5,064 bases of DNA. Source: Clostridia bacterium (GTDB lineage Bacteria > Bacillota > Clostridia > Oscillospirales > Acutalibacteraceae). Positions 1-5,064 of the stretch are shown one piece after another (positions within the stretch are counted from its first letter, which is position 1; every line of letters begins with the position of its first letter). Location: NCBI GenBank assembly GCA_017382915.1, contig JAFNZJ010000131.1, positions 1-5,064 on the forward strand, read 5' to 3'. Under the pieces are notes generated by a model. The model was not told the DNA's origin and made no database searches. It worked only from the letters and a program-made list of their open reading frames with translations. Both the position numbers and the translations under genes were made by a program.

Positions 1-1636
1 ATACGGGCTTTAATGTATATGGGTCAAGACCCGTATAAAACATACAGGTGGAAATTGTACCCGGTGTTGGGTAAAAATCCTGCACCTGGCGTGGATGTAT
101 GCCCTGCTTTTTAAGAAATACGGCAAGCTCCACAGCATCTGCAAGGGTGCTTCCGGGGTGACTTGACATAAGGTAAGGCACTAAATACTGCTCTAAATTC
201 ATACCTTTGGTAAGCTCATAAAACCGCTTTTGAAACTTAAGGTATTCTTCAATATGGGGTTTGCCCATTTTATCCAAAACGGCAGCCGAGCAATGCTCCG
301 GCGCTACCTTTAACTGACCGCTTACATGGTAACGCACCAAGTCCTTAAAAAAGCGGTCATCATTATCAGCAATAAGATAATCATACCGAATACCCGAGCG
401 GATAAAGATGCTTTTTATTTTAGGTATTTGGCGCATTTCATTTAAAAGCTGCCTATAATCACTGTGGTCGACCTTAAGTGCGGGACAGCGGGTTGGTGCC
501 AAACACTTTTTGCCCTTACAAAGTCCTGCCTTTAACTGCTTATCGCATGAGGGCTGACGAAAATTGGCAGTAGGTCCGCCAACATCGTGAATATATCCTT
601 TAAAGTTAGGCTTATTAGTCAGTTCCTTTGCCTCATTTAAAACCGACTCTTTACTTCTTACACTTATTTGTCTGCCCTGATGAAAGGCTATTGAACAAAA
701 GTTGCAGGCGCCAAAGCAACCGCGGTTATGTGTTATTGAAAACTCCACCTCTTTAATTGCGGGCACACCGCCAAGCTTTTCATAACTTGGGTGATAGGTG
801 CGCTCAAAGGGAAGAGCATAAACCGCATCCATTTCTTCGGTTGAAAGGGCGGGTTGCGGTGGATTTTGAACTATATATTCACCATTTTTTTGAAGTTGAA
901 TAAGTCTTTTTCCGCTTACTGCATCGTGCTCATCATATTCGGTGCGACAGGCCTTGGCATAGGCAACCTTATCGGATGCAACCTTTTCAAAGGAAGGCAG
1001 CATTATGCCGCTTACACCATCAATATTGCGGGTTTTATAGCAGGTGCCTAAAATGCCTGTTATTTGGCCTATAGGTGTGCCGTCATTTAATGCCTTTGCC
1101 AACTGTCTGGTAGAGTTTTCACCCATACCGAAGGATAAAATATCAGCACCTGATTCGGTCAGTACCGACTGCATAACGGTATCTGCCCAGTAATCATAGT
1201 GGGCAAAGCGGCGAAGTGAAGCTTCAAGTCCACCTATAATAACGGGTATGTTACTGCCAAAGCATTCACGAATAAGCTTAGTATAAACAGTAACCGCCCT
1301 ATCGGGGCGAAGACCCGCTTTATTGCCGGGTGAATAGGCATCATCACTGCGTTTTCTTTTGGCGGCGGTGTAATGTGCCACCATTGAATCAATATTGCCC
1401 GCATTTACCATAAAGGCAAGTCTTGGTTTGCCAAAACGGGCAATATCGTTTGTATTTTTAAAATTAGGCTGGGCAACTATACCTACACTATACCCTTCTG
1501 CCTGTAATATTCTTGAAATTATGGCCGTACCAAAGCTGGGGTGGTCCACATATGCGTCACCCGTAATAATAACAAAATCTAAGGTTTCAAAGCCCTGCTC
1601 CAGAGCCTCACTTTTTGTTATTGGTAAAAAACTCAT
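1..1636 (-). CDS. ygiQ: YgiQ family (UPF0313) radical SAM protein, 3' end cut by window edge
   Basis: I read this frame codon by codon from an ATG at 1636 and found 545 codons without a stop, so the gene is intact as far as it is visible. It runs off the left edge, and its C-terminal tail and stop are missing; that is probably some tens of residues up to about 100, since relatives are roughly 600-740 residues. The N-terminal domain (residues about 15-220) has the family signatures GDAYVDHPSFG, YSPGNKAGLRPDRA and GGLEASLRR (135-143). The radical SAM cluster-binding motif CX3CX2C is Cys307, Cys311 and Cys314, in the context RGCFGACNFC. A further cysteine-rich patch, LCKGKKCLAPTRC, follows, then GQLKVAPEH (440-448) and VQDFYPTPGT near 520. 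The protein should bind a [4Fe-4S] cluster and S-adenosylmethionine in the cytoplasm. Its substrate and reaction are unknown in the family. The gene starts 6 nt after the ftsK stop, so it is probably cotranscribed and may be translationally coupled. The family call is near certain; the function is open. Confidence 0.96.
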   Translation of the reverse strand, partial: MSFLPITKSEALEQGFETLDFVIITGDAYVDHPSFGTAIISRILQAEGYSVGIVAQPNFKNTNDIARFGKPRLAFMVNAGNIDSMVAHYTAAKRKRSDDAYSPGNKAGLRPDRAVTVYTKLIRECFGSNIPVIIGGLEASLRRFAHYDYWADTVMQSVLTESGADILSFGMGENSTRQLAKALNDGTPIGQITGILGTCYKTRNIDGVSGIMLPSFEKVASDKVAYAKACRTEYDEHDAVSGKRLIQLQKNGEYIVQNPPQPALSTEEMDAVYALPFERTYHPSYEKLGGVPAIKEVEFSITHNRGCFGACNFCSIAFHQGRQISVRSKESVLNEAKELTNKPNFKGYIHDVGGPTANFRQPSCDKQLKAGLCKGKKCLAPTRCPALKVDHSDYRQLLNEMRQIPKIKSIFIRSGIRYDYLIADNDDRFFKDLVRYHVSGQLKVAPEHCSAAVLDKMGKPHIEEYLKFQKRFYELTKGMNLEQYLVPYLMSSHPGSTLADAVELAVFLKKQGIHPRQVQDFYPTPGTISTCMFYTGLDPYTLKPV

Positions 1637-1642
1637 AGTAAA

Positions 1643-4054
1643 CTATTCCTCACCGCTTTGTCTTGCCTGCATTTCTAAAAATTCGGTTTTGGTTATAAGC
1701 ACCTGACGGGGTTTTGCACCCTCATAGGGGCCTATAACACCCATTTCTTCCATTTCATTGATAATGCGTGATGCACGCGCATAACCAAGCTTTAGTCGGC
1801 TTTGCAGGTGTGATGCCGATGCACGACCCGCATCAATAACGCACTCAATGGCTTGATAAATCATTGGGTCGCGGTCATCGGATGAAGAATCATCATTTCT
1901 TGAACCGCGGTCCTTACTGTTTATGGTTGCCATACGCTCAATTTCATCGTTTATTGATTCATCATACTCACAGGTTTGACCGTTTTTAATAAAGTCAACA
2001 ACCTTTTCAACCTCTTCCTCACTTACAAAGCAACCCTGAATACGGGTGGGCTTATTAGCGCCAAAGGGGCAGTAAAGCATATCACCCTTACCAAGAAGTC
2101 TTTCAGCACCGCCCATATCAATAATGGTACGGCTATCGGTTTGGGATGATACTGCAAAGGCAATACGGGTGGGTATGTTGTTTTTAATAACACCTGTAAC
2201 AACATCAACCGACGGACGCTGTGTAGCAACAATTAGGTGCATACCTGCCGCTCTGGCCTTGGCGGTTATACGGGCAATGTAATCTTCAACCTCTTTTGAG
2301 GATGTTGCCATAAGGTCGGCCAACTCATCAATGATAATAACGATGTGCGGCATTTTTGGCAGGTCTTCGCTCATTTCGGCCAAGTGATTATAGCCCTCTA
2401 AATTGCGGACATTACATTCAGCAAAAAGGCGATAGCGTTTTTCCATCTCCTGCACGGCCCAACCCAAAGCGCCGGCCGCCTTTCTGGGGTCGGTAACAAC
2501 CGGCACCAAAAGGTGTGGTATGCCGTTATAAACACCAAGCTCAACCACCTTGGGGTCAATCATTAAAAGCTTAACCTCATCGGGGGTGGCTTTATATAAA
2601 AGGCTTATTATGATTGAGTTAATACAAACCGATTTACCCGAACCGGTTGAACCGGCAATAAGTCCGTGCGGCATTTTAGAAATATCGGTTAAAATTGCGG
2701 CGCCTGAAATATCCTTACCAAGTGCTGCGGTAAGCTTACTTTTAGCGCCCAAAAATTCGGGTGTTTCAATAATATCCCTGGCGCCTACCATAGCAATGGC
2801 TTTATTGGGCACCTCAATACCTATTGCCGCCTTGTTGGGAATAGGTGCTTCAATACGAACACCTGCCGATGCAAGGTTAAGGGCAATATCATCTGCAAGG
2901 GATGTGATTTTACTGATTTTAACACCCGCTGACGGCTGCAGCTCATAACGGGTAACGGTAGGACCGTGGGTAACTGCCACTATTCTGGTTTCAACACCAA
3001 AGCTACGCAGAACATTAACAAGGTTTTCTGCGGTAGCTTTAAGCTCAGCCTCACCTGCGGCGGTACCGCGTCTGGCATTTTCTTTAAGCAGGCTAATGGG
3101 CGGGAATTTATATTCCTCCTCCTGCTCCTCGGTGTTATTTTCAACCTCACGGGTAAAGGATTCTAATTCCTCTTTAGTGATAGGTGCCGGCTTTTCATTT
3201 GCCGGCTCCCCTTCTTCGTTAGGTTCAGAGGTGGTGATTTCAAGCTCATTTTCTGCTACCGCTTCACCGTCATCGTGATAGGCTTTGAAAAGTCGCTTGC
3301 CCTTTTTATTAAGGCTTTCGGTCGGCTCACGCTGTTCAGGAATATCATCAACCGAAATATCAAAATCAAATTCAGCCTTTTTAGTTTCCTCCGCCTGCTT
3401 TTCGGCCTTGGCCTCTTTTGCCTTATTAAAGGTGTCAGCGGCCTGCTTTTCAATGGTTTTAACCGGCTTTGAAAGGGTGCGGAAAAGACCGATAAGAGTG
3501 GTGCCGGTAAGCAACATAAATAAAACAAATATTACAAGGCAAACTATAACGCCTGCGCCTGCGGTACCACAAAGAAGTCGAATTGGCTCACCAATAATTG
3601 CGCCCAAAAAGCCACCACCGCCGCCACCTACACCGCGGGTATATGATGCTACCAAATGCTCACCAAAGCCCTGACCTTCGGGGTGGGATGAAAATACATC
3701 AATTGCGGCGCCAACAAATACAACCAGCCCCGCCGATTCAATAATCTTGGCGTTTACATTTGATGAAAACTTATCCATTGCGGCTAGAACTGCAACGGTA
3801 CCTAAAAATAAGGGCAGGGTATAAACGGTTATACCAAATACACCGTATAAAAAGTTATGTAATACCGTCCAAAGGCTTTGCCCCTCAATAATAATTAAAA
3901 ACAAGCTGAGTACGGCAAAGGCAAAAAGCAGTATTGCTTTAAGTTGGCGGTTGCCGCTAGGTGCGGCTGCCTGCCTTTCCCTTTGATTTTTAATTTCGGT
4001 GGCTGTTGCACTGCGCTTTTTGGTTGGTTTTTTCTTTGACTGTTTAGTAGCCAT
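1643..4054 (-). CDS. ftsK: DNA translocase FtsK/SpoIIIE
   Basis: Membrane-anchored hexameric ATPase that pumps double-stranded DNA through the division or sporulation septum. The 803 residues match the size of SpoIIIE-type proteins (about 790) rather than the much longer E. coli FtsK. After a basic N-terminus (1-37) come four or five membrane segments (about 39-56, 66-92, 104-121, 149-191). Then follows a charged, Lys/Ala/Glu-rich and later acidic linker (about 195-312). The alpha/beta motor domain (about 315-690) has Walker A GSTGSGKS (468-475, Lys474), Walker B IVIIIDE (571-577, Asp576 and Glu577) and the family signature TQRPSVDVVTGVIKNNIPTR (611-630). The C-terminal winged-helix gamma domain (about 728-790) contains LGYARASRIINEME and GAKPRQVLI; it normally reads orienting DNA octamers and, in FtsK, contacts XerCD. 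The start is set by GGAGG 8 nt upstream. tepA precedes it by 30 nt and ygiQ follows by 6 nt. A run of six glycines (143-148) is longer than I expect at this place. Whether it serves division (FtsK), sporulation (SpoIIIE) or both cannot be decided from one gene. Confidence 0.97.
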   Translation of the reverse strand: MATKQSKKKPTKKRSATATEIKNQRERQAAAPSGNRQLKAILLFAFAVLSLFLIIIEGQSLWTVLHNFLYGVFGITVYTLPLFLGTVAVLAAMDKFSSNVNAKIIESAGLVVFVGAAIDVFSSHPEGQGFGEHLVASYTRGVGGGGGGFLGAIIGEPIRLLCGTAGAGVIVCLVIFVLFMLLTGTTLIGLFRTLSKPVKTIEKQAADTFNKAKEAKAEKQAEETKKAEFDFDISVDDIPEQREPTESLNKKGKRLFKAYHDDGEAVAENELEITTSEPNEEGEPANEKPAPITKEELESFTREVENNTEEQEEEYKFPPISLLKENARRGTAAGEAELKATAENLVNVLRSFGVETRIVAVTHGPTVTRYELQPSAGVKISKITSLADDIALNLASAGVRIEAPIPNKAAIGIEVPNKAIAMVGARDIIETPEFLGAKSKLTAALGKDISGAAILTDISKMPHGLIAGSTGSGKSVCINSIIISLLYKATPDEVKLLMIDPKVVELGVYNGIPHLLVPVVTDPRKAAGALGWAVQEMEKRYRLFAECNVRNLEGYNHLAEMSEDLPKMPHIVIIIDELADLMATSSKEVEDYIARITAKARAAGMHLIVATQRPSVDVVTGVIKNNIPTRIAFAVSSQTDSRTIIDMGGAERLLGKGDMLYCPFGANKPTRIQGCFVSEEEVEKVVDFIKNGQTCEYDESINDEIERMATINSKDRGSRNDDSSSDDRDPMIYQAIECVIDAGRASASHLQSRLKLGYARASRIINEMEEMGVIGPYEGAKPRQVLITKTEFLEMQARQSGEE
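1647..1651 (-). promoter_or_regulatory. Ribosome binding site of ygiQ, inside the end of ftsK
   Basis: On the minus strand GAGGA lies 10 nt before the ygiQ ATG. It is formed by the last sense codons of ftsK (GGT GAG GAA TAG). Ribosomes finishing ftsK therefore clear or reach this site just before the ygiQ start, which favours coupled translation. This site supports the ATG at 1636 as the true start. Confidence 0.7.
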
Positions 4055-4062
4055 TTAAACAT

Positions 4063-4067
4063 CCTCC
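4063..4067 (-). promoter_or_regulatory. Ribosome binding site of ftsK
   Basis: GGAGG on the minus strand, 8 nt before the ATG at 4054: a strong, well-spaced Shine-Dalgarno site. An ATG at 4062-4060 overlaps the spacer but is out of frame and too close to the site to be used. Confidence 0.85.
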
Positions 4068-4077
4068 ACTATGTAAT

Positions 4078-4095
4078 AGGGCATTTATTTGCCCT
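4078..4095. other. Short inverted repeat across the tepA stop, between tepA and ftsK
   Basis: AGGGCA (4078-4083) and TGCCCT (4090-4095) pair perfectly around a 6-nt loop that holds the tepA stop codon. In the operon transcript the 3' arm ends 10 nt before the ftsK GGAGG and is followed by AUUACAUAG, not a U-run, so it is not a terminator for the operon. On the plus strand it is followed by TTTTT (the last stem base plus four more), which would look like a weak terminator for antisense transcription. A role in mRNA processing, stability or ftsK translation is inference only. Confidence 0.4.
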
Positions 4096-4810
4096 TTTTA
4101 TTTTCATCAATAAGCTCATATAAGCTTTCAATGGCATCACTAAGACTGCCCACCTTACTTATAAGACCGATTTTTACAGCATCCTCACCGCAAAGCACGG
4201 TGCCCATATCGGTGGCAAGCTCGCCCGTGTTCATCATAAGCTTATAAAGGGTATCCCTTGAAATGCCGGAGTTTTTGGTAATAAAGGTGGTTATTCGCTC
4301 CTGCATTTTTTCAAAGTAGTTAAGTGTTTGCGGTACACCCAAAACCAAACCGTTGGTACGAACAGGGTGTATTGTCATTGTGGCAGAAGGCACTATAAAG
4401 GACCTGTTTGCCGCCACCGCCAGCGGAACACCGATTGAATGACCGCCGCCCAGCACCAATGATACGGTGGGCTTACTCATACCCGAAATCAGTTCTGAAA
4501 GGGCAAGTCCCGCCTCAACATCGCCGCCCACGGTATTAAGCACCACCAGCATACCGTCAACCTCTGGGTCCTCCTCAATGGCAACAAGCTGTGGAATAAT
4601 ATGCTCATACCTGGTGGCCTTGGTGCCCTGTGGCAACTGAATATGACCTTCAATTTCACCCGCTACCGTAAGGCAATGAATAACATATTTACTGCCCTTT
4701 GGCGTTACCGATGCGGTTTTTTCAATTTGCTGCAACTGGTCTTCGGTAACCCCTTTTTGGGGTGGATTATCGGGGGTTTCTTTTTTATTGTTTTGCATAT
4801 TTTTTACCAT
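4085..4810 (-). CDS. tepA: ClpP-like serine peptidase of the TepA (YmfB) type
   Basis: Cytoplasmic ClpP/crotonase-fold protein of 241 residues, close to the length I recall for Bacillus TepA. Signature stretches in order are EIEGHIQLPQGTKATRYEH, LVVLNTVGGDVEAGLALSEL, the nucleophile box GGGHSIGVPLA with Ser125, and TMTIHPVR with His148. In the GELATDMGT segment, Asp201 is the best candidate for the third triad member (numbering from the chosen start). The catalytic set therefore looks complete. B. subtilis TepA was first described as affecting protein translocation and later as helping degrade small acid-soluble spore proteins in spore outgrowth; the role here is inferred from that family. 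The frame stays open upstream to an ATG at 4879, but that ATG sits at the predicted transcription start and lacks a binding site. I chose the ATG at 4810 because AGGA lies 6 nt and AAGGAG 13 nt before it. A third ATG at 4798 is less well placed. ftsK begins 30 nt downstream, the same order as in Bacillus. Confidence 0.93.
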   Translation of the reverse strand: MVKNMQNNKKETPDNPPQKGVTEDQLQQIEKTASVTPKGSKYVIHCLTVAGEIEGHIQLPQGTKATRYEHIIPQLVAIEEDPEVDGMLVVLNTVGGDVEAGLALSELISGMSKPTVSLVLGGGHSIGVPLAVAANRSFIVPSATMTIHPVRTNGLVLGVPQTLNYFEKMQERITTFITKNSGISRDTLYKLMMNTGELATDMGTVLCGEDAVKIGLISKVGSLSDAIESLYELIDENKKGK

Positions 4811-4816
4811 AAAAAA

Positions 4817-4829
4817 TCCTATTCTCCTT
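4817..4829 (-). promoter_or_regulatory. Ribosome binding region deciding the tepA start
   Basis: The minus strand reads AAGGAGAATAGGA and then six T before the ATG at 4810. AGGA at 4820-4817 is 6 nt from the start. The stronger AAGGAG at 4829-4824 is 13 nt away, rather far. Either way the site serves the 4810 start and excludes the upstream ATG at 4879. Confidence 0.65.
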
Positions 4830-4853
4830 ACTAAAGAAATATATATTTTATGG

Positions 4854-4861
4854 TTTGCAAA
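4854..4861. repeat. TTTGCAAA palindrome in the tepA leader
   Basis: An 8-bp perfect palindrome between the promoter and the tepA start. An identical 8-mer lies at 4920-4927, on the other side of the promoter. TGCAA at 4867-4871 also pairs with TTGCA at 4855-4859, so a small hairpin in the leader RNA is an alternative. An operator role is a guess. Confidence 0.25.
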
Positions 4862-4884
4862 AGATATGCAACTATACATAATAT

Positions 4885-4913
4885 ATTATACTATTTTTCG
4901 CACCGCAATTCAA
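4885..4913 (-). promoter_or_regulatory. Promoter of the tepA-ftsK-ygiQ operon (sigma-A/sigma-70 type)
   Basis: Reading leftward, the -35 box is TTGAAT (4913-4908, four of six consensus bases). A spacer of exactly 17 bp (4907-4891) and a perfect -10 box TATAAT (4890-4885) follow. Transcription should begin near 4878, giving a leader of about 65 nt before the tepA ATG at 4810. It is the only convincing promoter I see for the three genes. Recognition by the housekeeping sigma factor is inferred from the consensus match. Confidence 0.85.
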
Positions 4914-4918
4914 GAATA

Positions 4919-4928
4919 ATTTGCAAAT
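4919..4928. repeat. ATTTGCAAAT palindrome just upstream of the -35 box
   Basis: A perfect 10-bp palindrome ending 5 bp from the -35 box. Its TTTGCAAA core recurs at 4854-4861, 66 bp away centre to centre. Position and symmetry would suit a dimeric regulator, but AT-rich palindromes also arise by chance. Confidence 0.25.
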
Positions 4929-4934
4929 AAATAT

Positions 4935-4958
4935 CCACCCGCATAGCGGGTGGTTTTT
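4935..4958 (+). terminator. Rho-independent terminator-like stem-loop
   Basis: CCACCCGC (4935-4942) and GCGGGTGG (4946-4953) form a perfect 8-bp GC-rich stem with a 3-nt ATA loop (or a slightly shorter stem with a wider loop), followed by TTTTT (4954-4958). The T-run is on the plus strand, yet no rightward gene ends here. On the minus strand the stem is followed by ATATTTATTT, a poorer but possible U-tract. It may therefore end a leftward gene lying beyond the right edge and insulate the tepA promoter. Confidence 0.6.
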
Positions 4959-4965
4959 CATTTTC

Positions 4966-5057
4966 GGGCATAGCCCTAATGTTACTGGCTACGCACAAGT
5001 GCGTTTGCGTATTGGCCTGCCAGCCACGCAACTATTACCCGCCACACATAAATGTGT
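4966..5057. repeat. Cluster of short perfect hairpins at the right edge (possible interspersed repeat)
   Basis: Following the terminator-like stem there are three more perfect short inverted repeats: GGGC-ATA-GCCC (4966-4976), ACGCAC-AA-GTGCGT (4991-5004) and ACACAT-AA-ATGTGT (5044-5057). An alternative pairing TACGCA (4990-4995) with TGCGTA (5006-5011) competes with the second. TGGCT (4986-4990) can also pair with AGCCA (5022-5026). I see no gene here, no binding site before the only plus-strand ATG (4979), and no tRNA or rRNA signature. Such density of symmetry suggests a repeat element or structured RNA running past the window, but its class is not recognised. Confidence 0.45.
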
Positions 5058-5064
5058 CGTTTCG

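Noticed and set aside
854..1051. Plus-strand 65-codon open frame with a hydrophobic N-terminus resembling a small membrane protein
   Set aside because: It lies wholly within intact ygiQ on the other strand, has no good ribosome binding site, and its hydrophobic look is a by-product of the antisense codons.
1..1636. Suspicion that ygiQ is broken, because no closed open reading frame covers it
   Set aside because: Reading every codon from 1636 to 2 gave no in-frame stop; the frame simply continues past the left edge.
2550..3674. Several plus-strand and off-frame open frames across ftsK
   Set aside because: All overlap the well-supported ftsK frame, show no recognisable domains and have low-complexity compositions typical of antisense shadows.
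3812..3819. GGGCAGGG, a match to the E. coli FtsK-orienting KOPS octamer, inside ftsK itself
   Set aside because: With seven defined bases, roughly 0.6 matches are expected by chance in both strands of a window this size, and the guiding octamer in this organism is unknown.
4811..4879. Longer tepA start at the ATG at 4879 (23 extra residues)
   Set aside because: That ATG coincides with the predicted transcription start, has no ribosome binding site, and the extra residues do not resemble the family; the 4810 start has a good site.
4979..5064. Possible small plus-strand gene starting at ATG 4979 and open to the window edge
   Set aside because: No Shine-Dalgarno site precedes it, only 28 codons are visible, and the DNA is dominated by inverted repeats that explain its composition better than coding does.

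Overview
The window is a compact stretch of a chromosome from what looks like an anaerobic Firmicute of the class Clostridia. The evidence is the gene order (a TepA-type ClpP-like protease directly upstream of a SpoIIIE/FtsK-type DNA translocase, as in Bacillus and many Clostridia), strong purine-rich Shine-Dalgarno sites, a near-consensus sigma-A-type promoter and moderate GC content. An assignment to the Oscillospirales or a neighbouring gut lineage is only a guess.

All three genes lie on the minus strand, so transcription runs from right to left. The right end (4811-5064) is non-coding. It holds, from right to left, a cluster of short perfect hairpins, a terminator-like stem-loop with a T-run on the plus strand, a promoter and a leader of about 65 nt. 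Next come tepA (4810-4085), ftsK/spoIIIE (4054-1643) and ygiQ (1636 to beyond the left edge). Gaps are 30 nt between tepA and ftsK and 6 nt between ftsK and ygiQ. No other promoter or terminator is evident between the genes, so they most likely form one operon. No gene-free stretch longer than 300 bases exists.

TepA is a ClpP-fold serine peptidase. The FtsK/SpoIIIE protein is a membrane-anchored DNA pump that moves chromosome DNA through a closing septum, in division or in sporulation. YgiQ is a radical SAM protein of unknown reaction. The tepA-spoIIIE pairing fits a spore-forming ancestry, because B. subtilis TepA has been linked to spore outgrowth and SpoIIIE to forespore DNA transfer. Whether this organism sporulates cannot be told from the window.

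The coding part is ordinary housekeeping, and I see no new multi-gene system in it. The part most worth a second look is the hairpin cluster at the right end. Two of its hairpins are diverged copies of one module whose stem differences are compensatory. It may be the edge of an interspersed repeat or a structured RNA that continues outside the window.
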